In this document: positions 34,288 to 44,168 of the stretch, piece by piece | How positions within the stretch are numbered: the first letter of the stretch is position 1 | Layout: each line of letters starts with the position of its first letter | Assembly: GCA_965206145.1 (NCBI GenBank) | Contig: CBDBIK010000009.1 | Span: 372,001 to 436,000 of the forward strand | Origin: CBDBIK01 sp965206145 | Lineage (GTDB): Bacteria; Pseudomonadota; Alphaproteobacteria; TMED109 | Length of the DNA stretch: 64,000 nt | Direction: 5' to 3' | Position numbers and translations under genes: made by a program | The notes under the pieces: generated by a model | What the model was told of the DNA's origin: nothing | The model's input: the letters and a program-made list of their open reading frames with translations, nothing else | Databases searched by the model: none

Positions 34288-34782
34288 CTAGCTTCCCCGT
34301 TGTTTGCTCCTCTTGGCGTTTTTCTCGTTCCTGAACTTGAGCGGAACCCCGTAGAGCTCGTGGCGGTGTCCGGTAAGGCGATAGCCCAGTTTGCGTGCGA
34401 CCTTCTCCTGAAGCACCTCAATTTCGGGGCTCATGAACTCGATCACGGTTCCATTGTCGACGTCGATCAAGTGGTCGTGGTGCTCTCGATGTGCTTCCTC
34501 ATAGCGGGCCCGCCCGTCGCCGAAATCTCGTTTTTCCAGTACTTCGGCTTCTTCAAGCAGCCTCATGGTGCGATAGACGGTCGCCATGCTGATTCGCGGG
34601 TCCAAGACCGCCGCTCGTTGGTGGACATCAATCGCGTCGGGATGGTCGTTCGATTCCGACAGCACGCGAACGATCACGCGACGCTGTTGCGTCATCTTCA
34701 GGCCTTTTTCCCGACAACGCCTCTCGAGTGAGATCTCGGGGGCGTTCAAATTTCGGGACTTGCGTTCGGAGTGGTTTCTCAT
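34288..34782 (-). CDS. fur: Fur family metal-responsive transcriptional regulator
   Basis: 164 residues. A winged-helix N domain (MTQQRRVIVRVLSESNDHPDAIDVHQRAAVLDPRISMATVYRTMRLLEEAEVLEKRDFG) is followed by the metal site REHHDHLIDVDNGTVIEF. The C-terminal structural CxxC zinc pairs are absent, as in many alphaproteobacterial Fur/Mur proteins. It could sense iron or manganese; sequence does not decide. It heads the minus-strand operon into olsBA-miaB-phoH-ybeY-corC and is divergent from a TusA-like gene. Confidence 0.92.
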   Translation of the reverse strand: MRNHSERKSRNLNAPEISLERRCREKGLKMTQQRRVIVRVLSESNDHPDAIDVHQRAAVLDPRISMATVYRTMRLLEEAEVLEKRDFGDGRARYEEAHREHHDHLIDVDNGTVIEFMSPEIEVLQEKVARKLGYRLTGHRHELYGVPLKFRNEKNAKRSKQRGS

Positions 34783-34869
34783 GCCGTATTGGGGGAAGTA
34801 TAGGATGTCGGTCCGTGCGCGGCAAAACAGATTGGCGCTGGCGGTTATCGTCGACTAGGGGAGGCATGT

Positions 34870-35148
34870 TTGGCCCAGCAGTTACGGGAAGATTCGTCCG
34901 GAGCGGACGCGGGTGACGTCAGCCTGGACATTACCGGCGAGATCTGTCCGATGACGTTCGTGCGAACGAAGTTGGCACTTGAGCGTCTGCCACCCGCGGC
35001 CACGCTGCGCGTGCGCCTTTCGGGAGATGAGCCGCTGGAAAACGTTCCTCGCTCGGCTCGTGAGTGCGGCTATCTCGTCTCAGAAGCGGAGGAAGAATCG
35101 CCCGGCTCGGGAGTCTGGATTCTCTCCATTCGCCACGACGGAGGTTAG
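34870..35148 (+). CDS. TusA/SirA-like sulfur carrier protein
   Basis: 92 residues from TTG 34870, preceded by AGGGGAGG. The domain DITGEICPMTFVRTKLALERLPP carries the single cysteine (about residue 31) of the family; CPMT replaces the classical CPxP, a known variant. It may pass sulfur as a persulfide. It is the only plus-strand gene in this block, divergent from fur by 87 bases and overlapping the end of tsaB by 4 bases. Confidence 0.85.
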   Translation: MAQQLREDSSGADAGDVSLDITGEICPMTFVRTKLALERLPPAATLRVRLSGDEPLENVPRSARECGYLVSEAEEESPGSGVWILSIRHDGG

Positions 35149-35846
35149 GTCCGCACTGCGGGCGGGCGACGCCACCGTTCTGGTGGTGTGGCGTCCGGAG
35201 GCCTCAGGTAGAGAGGACGCAGGTGCTCCTTGTCGTTCGTTCCTGCAGATCTTCTGACTTCGGCGGCCCTGGTTTCCACGACTCGCGCGAGTGCCTCGGG
35301 TCTAGGTGCTTCGCCGTCCGCAACGATCCGCCCTCGTCCCAAGACTTCTCTGACCAGTGCGGCACCGCTTCCGACGAGGGTTGGTTCTTCGTCCGGTGTG
35401 GCCGGTGTGGATTGCCTCACTTCGACAACGGGGATTCGGACGGGCTTCCCGAGTGGAGTTGCTTTTGGACCGAAGCACTGGAGATAGAGCTCGTCCCTCC
35501 CTGCATCAATGGCTGCAATCACGGGGTTGCCGTCGGGGCTACAGGCTGCGAGGGAAAGGAGGGTGGTGACACCGACGAGGGGAAGGCTGGCGGCGAGGCC
35601 CAGGGCGCGAGCAGCGGCCACACCTGTGCGAACTCCGGTGAAGGTTCCTGGTCCCACAGTGCAGCCGATGGTATCGAGATCAGGAAACGAGGTGCCCGTC
35701 CGTTGCATCACCTCGCGGATGGCAGGGACAAGCCTATCGGCGTGCCCCTTGGCGCGGTCCTCGGAGATCGATGCGAGAATGGCATCGCCGTCGGCGACAC
35801 CCACTGTCAGTCGGGAGAGAGCAGTGTCGAAGAAAAGGGTCCGCAT
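35145..35846 (-). CDS. tsaB: tRNA threonylcarbamoyladenosine biosynthesis protein TsaB
   Basis: 233 residues. The ASKHA N terminus MRTLFFDTALSRLTVGVADG is followed by GHADRLVPAIREVMQRTGTSFPDLDTIGCTVGPGTFTGVRTGVAAARALGLA, the TsaB signature. It supports TsaD in making t6A37 of tRNAs. The rimI gene that often follows tsaB in alphaproteobacteria is missing here. Confidence 0.94.
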   Translation of the reverse strand: MRTLFFDTALSRLTVGVADGDAILASISEDRAKGHADRLVPAIREVMQRTGTSFPDLDTIGCTVGPGTFTGVRTGVAAARALGLAASLPLVGVTTLLSLAACSPDGNPVIAAIDAGRDELYLQCFGPKATPLGKPVRIPVVEVRQSTPATPDEEPTLVGSGAALVREVLGRGRIVADGEAPRPEALARVVETRAAEVRRSAGTNDKEHLRPLYLRPPDATPPERWRRPPAVRT

Positions 35847-35873
35847 GGGCCCCCTTCCTCGGTGGCGAAGGCC

Positions 35874-36434
35874 TCAGGCGACCTCGCGCACCTCTTGCAC
35901 CGCAGGGATGTAATGGCGGAGCATGTTCTCGACGCCCATCTTCAGTGTGGTCATTGAACTCGGGCAACCTGAACACGCTCCGTGCAGCTCCAACATCACC
36001 ACGCCGTCTCGGTAGCCGTGGAAGATGATGTCGCCGCCATGGCCGGCGACGGCAGGGCGCACCCGTGTGTCGATGAGGTCACGGATTTCGGTGACGACAG
36101 ACTCGTCTTCGGGGCGTGTTTCGGCTTCTTCCCTGCCTCCCTCGGATGGGACCGCGATTACAGGATCGCCGGAGGAGTAGTGCCGGAGGATGGCAGCGAG
36201 CAACAACGGTTTGATGGGCTGCCAGTCGGTCTTGGGGTCCTTGGTGACGGTGATGAAGTCGCGTCCGAAGAAAACGCCACGCACACCCTCCACGCTGAAA
36301 ATTCGCGAGGCGAGCGGTGAGCGGGCGGCTGTTTCGGCATCAGCAAACGATGCGGTGCCGTCCTCAAGTACGTCTTTCCCGGGGAGGAACTTCAGTGTCT
36401 CGGGATTCGGCGTACCTTCTGTCTGAATAAACAT
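35874..36434 (-). CDS. NFU1-type Fe-S cluster scaffold protein
   Basis: 186 residues. N-terminal Nfu_N domain (MFIQTEGTPNPETLKFLPGK, VFFGRDFITVTKDPKTDWQ) and C-terminal NifU-like domain with CSGCPSS, the cluster-binding CxxC near residue 162. This is the mitochondrial and alphaproteobacterial type that delivers clusters to lipoate synthase, aconitase and others. It stands 27 bases upstream of tsaB, the usual alphaproteobacterial order. Confidence 0.95.
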   Translation of the reverse strand: MFIQTEGTPNPETLKFLPGKDVLEDGTASFADAETAARSPLASRIFSVEGVRGVFFGRDFITVTKDPKTDWQPIKPLLLAAILRHYSSGDPVIAVPSEGGREEAETRPEDESVVTEIRDLIDTRVRPAVAGHGGDIIFHGYRDGVVMLELHGACSGCPSSMTTLKMGVENMLRHYIPAVQEVREVA

Positions 36435-36497
36435 GTGGACCTTATAGGCTATTGCGCTGTTTTAGGCAAGGAACGCACCAATTTCCATCTGCCCGGG

Positions 36498-36965
36498 TCA
36501 GGGTTTCGGGCCCGATCCCTCGCTGTTTTCGCGTATGCCGTACAGCTGTTCTGCCCTGTTCTCGAAGGCTTGCACCATGCGGCGGATGGCGACGAGGAAA
36601 AGCGGTGCCATGAGGGTTTCGAGCACGGGGGAGCGGAACTTGAAGTCCACTTCGAATGAGAGTCGGCAACGTCCCCCGTTCAAATCCTCGAACCGCCAAG
36701 CGTTGCTCATTCTCCGAAAAGGTCCATGCGTGGGCGTAACATTGACCCGGCAGGGTCGTTCAAAGGAGACGCGACTGCCGTACGTTTCCCGAAGGGAGCC
36801 GAAACCGATGACCAGGTCCGCGTGAAATGCTTTGTCCTCGTGGGAAGTGATTCGAGCGTCGAGACACCACGGCAGGAATTCCGGGTAGCGTTTGACCGCA
36901 TGCACCAGGTCGAACAACTGAGCAGCGGTGTAAATGAGGACGCGCTGCTCAGCGTGGCGTGGCAT
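36498..36965 (-). CDS. COQ10/RatA-type START-domain protein (ubiquinone-binding)
   Basis: 155 residues. The MPRHAEQRVLIYTAAQLFDLVHAVKRYPEFLPWC start and RMSNAWRFEDLNGGRCRLSFEVDFKFRSPVLETLM, then RRMVQAFENRAEQLYG, are typical of the COQ10 / RatA family. In bacteria the family was named for a ribosome-associated toxin; the alphaproteobacterial members are close to mitochondrial COQ10, which binds ubiquinone. The latter is more likely here. Confidence 0.9.
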   Translation of the reverse strand: MPRHAEQRVLIYTAAQLFDLVHAVKRYPEFLPWCLDARITSHEDKAFHADLVIGFGSLRETYGSRVSFERPCRVNVTPTHGPFRRMSNAWRFEDLNGGRCRLSFEVDFKFRSPVLETLMAPLFLVAIRRMVQAFENRAEQLYGIRENSEGSGPKP

Positions 36966-37131
36966 GCCGCGTTCTCCAGGATCTCTGATTCAATCTAGAA
37001 TCACGTTGATCCCTGCAAAGAACCGTATACAGCCCCCTTCCGTAATTATGTTCGGGTTCTGTGAAGAACTGCCGAATGATGATGCCAGAGACCATGGAGG
37101 AGGCAAATCGTTTGTCGCAGGGTCCCCGATC

Positions 37132-37776
37132 TTACCCGCCGGTCTGTCGTAACCAGTCCGAGATCAGCGGTGCCATCCGTCGCACCAGGACCCGCACACC
37201 CTTGGCGTTCGGATGGGTGCCGTCGTCCTGGTTGAGTTCCGGCACGTTCGCTACCCCCTCCAGGAAGAAACCCAGATAGGGTGTTTTCGTCGTTCCCGCG
37301 AGATCGGGGAACAGGCTGTTGAACGCCTCGACGTAGCGTCGGCCGAGGTTGGGTGGTGCCTGCATGCCGGCCAGTATCGTGTGCACGCCGGCTTTTTGTA
37401 GTGCTGCGAGGATTGCTTCGAGGTTGTTCCGTGTGAGCTCGGGATCAAGTCCGCGGAGTGCATCATTCGCGCCGAGTTCGACAAGCACGTGCGTGGGTTT
37501 TTCGGAGAGCATCCACTCGATGCGAGCAAGGCCGCCATGGGTGGTGTCCCCGGAAATGCCGTGGTCGAGAATCTCTCCCTCGAGCCCTTCCGCGGCGAGG
37601 GCCTCGGCCAACCTGGCAGGGAAGGCGTCACCGGCATCGAGGCCGTAGCCGACCGTCAGGCTGTCGCCGAGCAGGGCGAGACGGAACCCGTCTCCGGCAC
37701 TCGCGGGCAGGGCGGCTGTGGCAATAAGAAGTGCTGTCACTTGAAGGAGAAGGCGGAGTATCCCATGTTTCTGCAT
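37132..37776 (-). CDS. tesA: periplasmic GDSL arylesterase / lysophospholipase TesA
   Basis: 214 residues from ATG 37776, preceded by AAGGAGG. Signal peptide (about 1-28, ending LPASA), SGNH blocks LLGDSLTVGYGL (Ser), HGISGDTTHGG (Gly), LGANDALRG (Asn) and DGTHPNAKG (Asp-His). It hydrolyses esters and thioesters in the periplasm. The start codon lies 26 bases from that of ybbA, divergent, as in the E. coli tesA-ybbA-ybbP group, with which it likely works. Confidence 0.93.
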   Translation of the reverse strand: MQKHGILRLLLQVTALLIATAALPASAGDGFRLALLGDSLTVGYGLDAGDAFPARLAEALAAEGLEGEILDHGISGDTTHGGLARIEWMLSEKPTHVLVELGANDALRGLDPELTRNNLEAILAALQKAGVHTILAGMQAPPNLGRRYVEAFNSLFPDLAGTTKTPYLGFFLEGVANVPELNQDDGTHPNAKGVRVLVRRMAPLISDWLRQTGG

Positions 37777-37802
37777 AGCTCTGTCCTCCTTGAGACCTTC
37801 TG

Positions 37803-38515
<713 letters not shown>

Positions 38516-38519
<4 letters not shown>

Positions 38520-41023
38520 TGCGTCTCATGTTCCGTCTCGCCATCGGGGATCTCCGGGGTGGTTTTCGTGGCTTACCCGTACTTTTTGCGTGCATCGTTC
38601 TTGGCACCGCAGGCGTTGCGGGCGTAGGTTCCCTCTCGACCTCGCTTTCCGAGGGGCTTGGCGCGGATGCGCGTGCGAACCTGGGTGGCGATGTGGAAGT
38701 GAGGATCACGCACCGCCCGGCCGAGGCGATTGAGCGAACCGCTTTTGAACGGGAAAGCGAGCGGCTTGGCATGGTCGCCACCCTACGGGGGATGGCACAC
38801 GACAGGAACGATACACGAATTTTAGTTGAAATTAAGGCGGTCGATGAAGCCTATCCCTTGTTCGGTGCCGTGCGGCTTTCGCCTTCCATGTCGCTGACTG
38901 ATGCCCTGGCTGACGCCGGTGCGGTGGTCGACGCTTCTCTCGCCCGCCGTCTTGGCCTTGATCCTGGTGACGTTCTGGAGATCGGGGCCGTTCCCCTGAC
39001 AGTCAGGGGCGTGATCGAGGAGGAGCCGGACCGGCTGGCTTCCCTTTTCGAGGTAGGACCGCGGGTCATGATGTCACACGAGACCCTGGCGCGTACGGAA
39101 CTGGTGTTGCCCGGAAGTCTTGTCCGCTATCGCTATCGGCTTGATTTTCCCCCGGAGCTCAGCCCCGAAGGTTTCCAAAACAGGATGGCGAGGGAGTTCC
39201 CAGAGGCAGACTGGGAGATTCGCAGTTATCGATCTGCGGGTGAGCGCACGGGGAACTTCATTCGCACCCTTGAACTTCATCTCACGCTAGTGAGCTTGGC
39301 TGCGCTGCTTGTGGGTGGCATCGGAATCGGTGGTGCCGTGCGAGGTCACGTCGAATCCCGTCTGTCCACTATTGCCACGCTCAAGTGTTTGGGCGCATCG
39401 CATCGGCTCGTGCTCGGGGCGTGGACCATCCAGGTTCTGCTGATTGCTCTTGTGGGAACGGCAGTGGGTCTTGCGCTCGGGGCGTTGGCACCGTGGCTGG
39501 CGGGCCCCGCACTAACCGAACACCTGCGCACCTCACTGCCATTGGGACCGCACGCCCTTCCCCTTGTGCGTGCAGGCGCGTTCGGACTTCTTACCGCCGT
39601 TGCATTCACGCTTGGTCCTGTTTCGCGCGCGGCCGACACCCCTCCCGCGGGTCTGTTCCGTGTTCGGATCTCGCCGTCGACTTCCCCCGTTCGCCGGGGC
39701 GTGGTCCTTACCGTCACGGCTTCCTTCGCGCTGATTAGTGCGCTTGCTCTTGTTGGCAGTCCCCAACCCGTGATCGTGATTGGTTTCGCTGTAGCAGCAG
39801 TGGCCACTGCACTCACATTTCAGGGACTCGCTCATGTTCTGGGACGAGGTCTGCGGAGTCTGCCCCGGCTTCGTTATTTCGCTCTGGCGCAGGCTGTTGG
39901 CAGTCTTGCTCGAGCCGGCGCGCCGACCTCGGCGCGCCTTCTCGCCATTGGTGTGGGGCTAAGTGTTCTCGTCGCGACGGCACTCATTGAGTCGAATCTT
40001 TCTGGCTATCTGGAGAGTGACCGTTCCGGGGACACGCCTACGCACTTCCTCATCGACATTCAGCCCGACCAGGTGGATTCATTCGCTGCATCGCTCGAGG
40101 AGATCGAAGGGGTGGAGCTCGTTGACACAGCGCCGATGATCCGGGGACGGATTGCTGTCGTGGACGGAGAGCCTGCAGGAAAGCGGGCCGTGGCTCCAGA
40201 AGTTGAGTGGATGGCCCGTCGAGATATCGGTTTTTCAGTTGCGAAGTGGCCCCCCCGTCCCGGAGAAGTTGTCGCTGGTGCGTGGTGGCCCGAAGACTAC
40301 GAAGGTCCTCCGTTGGTTTCGTTCACCGAGGAAGGAGCCCTGGGAATGGGGCTCGAGGTGGGCGATTTGATGACGTTTCGAATTCTTGGACGAACGATCG
40401 AAGCGCGGATTGCCAACCTCCGCCGCATCGAATGGGAGTCGTTCCGCATGAATTTCGTCGCGGTGCTGAATCCGGGCGCGTTTGTCGGTGCGCCGCGTAC
40501 CCACATTGCCACCGTGCGGACGGACGGCGAGGCGGCGGCGGATGCTCTTCACCGTTCCTTGGGAGAGTTCTTTCCCAATGTCTCGGTTCTGTCTGTCGAT
40601 GCCATCGCTGCCAATCTTGAACGTCTCGTCGGTGCTATTGCCACGGCGGTTCGGGTCACGGGCCTGGCCACTCTCGGTGTCGGCATCCTGGTGCTGGTCG
40701 GGGTTGCGCTTGCCGACCATCGCCGCCGAGTTGGGGAATGGGTGGTTTTCAAAGTGCTTGGCGCAACCCGGCGCAATGCGAGGAATGCGTTCCTTGCGGA
40801 AAACGTGATTCTCGGGACGGCAGCTATGTCGCTTGCCATCGTCGCAGGATCGCTTGAGGCTTGGGTGTTTCTCGTCTGGGTGATGGAGGTGGAGTTCCAT
40901 CTCGATGCGGTCGCGCTTGGCAGAACTCTGCTCCTCGCGAGCGTGGCCATGGCGGGTGTAGGGCTGTGGGCGATGCGGCGCATGCTCGGTGAGCCAGCCT
41001 CAAAACACCTCAGGAACGAGTAG
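38516..41023 (+). CDS. ybbP: ABC transporter permease YbbP (FtsX-like)
   Basis: 835 residues. The pattern is one N-terminal helix (about 16-34), a large periplasmic region, and three membrane helices around 255-375. A second set of helices around 395-450, a second periplasmic region and three C-terminal helices (about 700-815) complete it. FtsX motifs are ESRLSTIATLKCLGASHRLVLGAWTIQVLLIALVG and RRVGEWVVFKVLGATRRNARNAFLAENVILG. This duplicated layout is that of YbbP. GTG 38516 or ATG 38519 overlaps the ybbA stop. Confidence 0.92.
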
Positions 41024-41033
41024 ATCGCTGCCC

Positions 41034-41927
41034 GTGAAAGATTCCTTGCGAATCCCGATCATCTACAACCCGGTGGCCGGGCGCAGGAAGTTTCGGCGAC
41101 TTCGGAAGGTGGTGGAGGCTCTCGAGGCAAAGGGCTTCAATCCCGTCGTTTGGGAGACGGAAAGGAGCGGAGATGCAGAGCGCCTCGCCCGCAAAGTATC
41201 GGTGAGCAATGCTTACTCCATTGTTGCGGCTGGTGGTGATGGAACCATTAATGAGGTGGTCAATGGTCTTGATTCGGAACCGCCACCGTTTGGCGTCATT
41301 CCGCTCGGGACGGCCAACGTGTTTGCTTCTGAGATAGGTATCCCGCTTTCCTCGGAGGGTGTTGCCTCGGTCATAGCCGCCGGGCGGACGCGGCGGATTT
41401 CCCTCGGCGCAGTGAACGATCGAATGTTCTTGCAGATGGCAAGTGTCGGGTTTGATTCACACGTTGTTGCCAATGTGAATCTACGCATCAAGCGAAGAGT
41501 CGGCAGAGGTGCCTATATCTTGAGCGCGTTTCGGTCGCTCTTCAGTTACGGCTATCCGGTGCTGGAGGGAGCTGTTGACGATGCTCCTTTTGATGCCCGC
41601 TGGGTGGTGGTCTGCAATGGCCGTCTCTATGGCGGGCGCTTTGTCCTGGCGCCCGATGCCGACCCGGAGCGCGAATCGCTTGAAATAATCCTGTTCCCCC
41701 GACCCGGTGCTTGGAATGCATTCCGCTACGGTGTGGCCCTTCGCCGGACGCGGATCCTCAATCTTCCCGATGCCCGCCATCTTGCCGCGCCGCAAATTAC
41801 CGTTGATTGTCCCGAGGGAATACCGGTACATGCGGACGGCGATGTTGTTTCTCGTACGCCTGCCGTCATTCGAGTTTCAGAAACGTGGCTTGATGTGTTG
41901 GCGCCATCAAAATCAAAACAAGACTGA
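41034..41927 (+). CDS. diacylglycerol/lipid kinase family protein
   Basis: About 297 residues from GTG 41034, or 312 from GTG 40989 inside ybbP. Motifs are IPIIYNPVAGRRKFRRLRKVVE, AAGGDGTINEVVNGL (nucleotide binding), FGVIPLGTANVFASEIGIP and QMASVGFDSHVVANVNLRIKRRVGRGAYI, and a C-terminal HADGD motif. It phosphorylates diacylglycerol, sphingosine-like or related lipids; substrate unknown. It lies just downstream of ybbP, another lipid-linked gene. Confidence 0.9.
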   Translation: MKDSLRIPIIYNPVAGRRKFRRLRKVVEALEAKGFNPVVWETERSGDAERLARKVSVSNAYSIVAAGGDGTINEVVNGLDSEPPPFGVIPLGTANVFASEIGIPLSSEGVASVIAAGRTRRISLGAVNDRMFLQMASVGFDSHVVANVNLRIKRRVGRGAYILSAFRSLFSYGYPVLEGAVDDAPFDARWVVVCNGRLYGGRFVLAPDADPERESLEIILFPRPGAWNAFRYGVALRRTRILNLPDARHLAAPQITVDCPEGIPVHADGDVVSRTPAVIRVSETWLDVLAPSKSKQD

Positions 41928-42130
41928 AGAAATTCTCGAGATGTTGTTGTTAAGGTTCCTAAGCGGGCGTTTCAGATATTTAGAAACCGCCAGTGGGAGA
42001 TTATTCGATCGGCTTAGCCGCCGTGCAATTATCCAAGCGACCACCCCGTAAAGACTGAGGCAAGAAGCGTAGCCAGGCACGGAGAGGAACAGCGTTAGCC
42101 GATCCTGTGAACCGTGAACACGATATACGG

Positions 42131-42151
42131 GTGCCTGCATGAAGGAGGCAC
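42131..42151 (+). promoter_or_regulatory. inverted repeat upstream of trpS
   Basis: GTGCCT (42131-42136) and AGGCAC (42146-42151) form a 6-bp stem with a 9-base loop in the 288-base gap before trpS. The gap is AT-rich near its end, with TATATAAAT and TATATA words between 42157 and 42175 that could serve as -10 elements. I see no T-box or tRNA-like structure. The rest of the gap holds no gene. Confidence 0.35.
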
Positions 42152-42215
42152 TTGAGTATATAAATCCCTATATACAGATTTACGATCTTCCGGCCCACCC
42201 CAGGAGTGCACGACA

Positions 42216-43238
42216 ATGCCGAGAGCGTTCTCCGGGGTCCAGCCAACAGGCAACCTTCATCTCGGTAACTATCTCGGTGCGATTCGCAATTTCGTTGGTC
42301 TTCAAGACCAGTACGAGTGCCTCTACTGCGTCGTCGACATGCATGCGATCACGACGCGCCAGGACCCGGAAGAGCTACGCGAACAGATCCTGGAGGTGGC
42401 GGCGGCTTTTGTTGCGGCCGGGATTGATCCGCAGCGTAGCGTCATTTTCAACCAGTCTCGGGTTTGCGCACACGCCGAGCTCGCATGGATCTTCACCTGC
42501 GTTGCGCGCCTAGGCTGGCTCAATCGGATGACCCAGTTCAAAGAAAAGGCAGGAAAGGACAGGGAGAACGCCTCGGCGGGTCTTTACGTGTACCCCTGTT
42601 TGATGGCGGCCGACATTCTCGCCTACCAGGCCGACCGGGTGCCTGTGGGTGATGATCAGCGTCAGCATCTCGAACTCGCCCGCGACATCGCTCAGAAATT
42701 TAATCACGACTTCGGAGTCGATTTTTTCCCTGAGATCCAGCCCATCGTCCAGGGGGAGGCGACGCGGGTGATGAGTCTGCGCGACGGCACCCGGAAGATG
42801 TCGAAATCGGACCCTTCGGATCAGTCACGAATCAACCTGACCGATGATGTCGACACCATCGCGCGAAAGATCCGCAGAGCTCGAACCGATTCCGAGCCAC
42901 TTCCGGGTGAGGACTGGATCAGCGGCGACGGAAGAATTGATTCCGAGAAGGCACAATCTCGTCCCGAAGCGTTGAACCTTCTTTTGATTCATGCGGCACT
43001 CACCGGTGAATCAGCGCGGGATACGGTGCTACGTTTTGCAGGTTTCCCCTTCAGAGAATTCAAGGAAAACCTAACCGAACTTGCCGTGGAGAAGATCGGT
43101 CCTCTAGGTGCGGAAACCGTTCGTCTTCTTGATGACCGTACGGAAATCGAAGCAATTCTCGAACGCGGCACAGAGCGCGCCGCTGCGCTGTCGGAGCCGA
43201 TCCTGGCGGAGGTGAAGAGGATCGTCGGGTTTTTCTGA
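42216..43238 (+). CDS. trpS: tryptophanyl-tRNA synthetase
   Basis: 340 residues, class I synthetase. GVQPTGNLHLGNYLGAIRNF holds the HIGH-type motif (HLGN), YPCLMAADILAYQADRVPVGDDQRQHLELARDIAQKFN is the tryptophan site, and RKMSKSDPSD the KMSKS loop. A charged loop around residues 215-250 (DSEPLPGEDWISGDGRIDSEKAQSRPEA) is as in alphaproteobacterial enzymes. Confidence 0.97.
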   Translation: MPRAFSGVQPTGNLHLGNYLGAIRNFVGLQDQYECLYCVVDMHAITTRQDPEELREQILEVAAAFVAAGIDPQRSVIFNQSRVCAHAELAWIFTCVARLGWLNRMTQFKEKAGKDRENASAGLYVYPCLMAADILAYQADRVPVGDDQRQHLELARDIAQKFNHDFGVDFFPEIQPIVQGEATRVMSLRDGTRKMSKSDPSDQSRINLTDDVDTIARKIRRARTDSEPLPGEDWISGDGRIDSEKAQSRPEALNLLLIHAALTGESARDTVLRFAGFPFREFKENLTELAVEKIGPLGAETVRLLDDRTEIEAILERGTERAAALSEPILAEVKRIVGFF

Positions 43239-43289
43239 ACCTGCCTGCCTGAGGAGCCGGATCTGGAGATTTATCTGCCCATTGCTGGC

Positions 43290-44168
43290 ATGTCCGCGAA
43301 CGTCTTTGTGCTACTCGCGGTGGGTTTCGGGGCGGGGATCCTCTCTGGGATGTTCGGCCTTGGAGGTGGGTTTTTGACCACTCCGATCCTCATTTTGCTG
43401 GGCATTCCCCCGACGGTAGCGGTGGGCTCGGAGGCGAGCCACATCGCCGCCTCCTCGCTCTCCGGGTTTCTTGCCCACGCCCGGCGCGGCAATGTCGACA
43501 TCCGGATGGGCCTGGTCCTGCTAACAGGCGGTACAGTCGGCTCCGGTGCCGGTCTCGTGATCTTCCGCTTGCTCAGCCGTGCAGGCCAAATCGACGATGC
43601 GATATCGCTCGTCTACGTGGTCGTGCTGGGCACCGTGGGTTTTCTTATGGGGATCGAGAGCGTGCTAGCACTTTCCCGCAATCGAGGCGAAGGCGTGCGG
43701 ATGCGCGTGCACACCTTCCTCCACCGCCTTCCGTTCCGTATCTCCTTTCGGCGTTCGCGGCGCTACATGAGTGTCGTGCTGCCACTCCTTGTCGGCTTCG
43801 GAGTGGGGGTTCTTGCCACGCTTATGGGGGTCGGCGGCGGTTTTATCCTGGTTCCTGCCATGATTTACCTGTTGGGTGTTCCGACCCAGGTGGTGGTGGG
43901 CACCTCGCTTCTCCAGATTGCGGCCGTCACCACGGTGGCGACCTTTCTACACGCGGTTTTCAACCACAACGTCGACATCCTGCTCGCGGTTCTGCTGCTT
44001 CTCGGTGCGGTGATCGGCGCACAGGTCGGGACACGCCTTACAGGGCTGCTTCGGGGTGAACAGATCCGCCTACTCATGGCGGCCTTGGTGCTGCTGGTCG
44101 TCGCCATGCTGGCTTTCAACATGGTCATTGCGCCAGCCGATCCCTTCGTTATCGAGAGACTGTCATGA
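43290..44168 (+). CDS. TauE/SafE family sulfite or organosulfonate exporter
   Basis: 292 residues from ATG 43290 with about eight membrane segments. The two repeats are marked by GAGILSGMFGLGGGFLTTPILILLGIPPTVAVGSE and GVGVLATLMGVGGGFILVPAMIYLLGVPTQVVVGTS. In frame upstream the codons read LEIYLPIAG from CTG 43263, with GAGGAG before it. This matches the N terminus IYLPIAxMSxN common in the alphaproteobacterial subgroup, so translation may begin at that CTG. It overlaps the TIGR02186 gene by ATGA. Confidence 0.9.
   Translation: MSANVFVLLAVGFGAGILSGMFGLGGGFLTTPILILLGIPPTVAVGSEASHIAASSLSGFLAHARRGNVDIRMGLVLLTGGTVGSGAGLVIFRLLSRAGQIDDAISLVYVVVLGTVGFLMGIESVLALSRNRGEGVRMRVHTFLHRLPFRISFRRSRRYMSVVLPLLVGFGVGVLATLMGVGGGFILVPAMIYLLGVPTQVVVGTSLLQIAAVTTVATFLHAVFNHNVDILLAVLLLLGAVIGAQVGTRLTGLLRGEQIRLLMAALVLLVVAMLAFNMVIAPADPFVIERLS

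Noticed and set aside
34870..35957. 297-codon plus-strand frame from 35064 across tsaB
   Set aside because: tsaB on the minus strand is certain; the plus frame is an antisense shadow beyond the short TusA-like gene.
41928..42215. T-box or tRNA-like leader before trpS
   Set aside because: Only a short hairpin is visible; no T-box sequence, specifier loop or antiterminator can be drawn.
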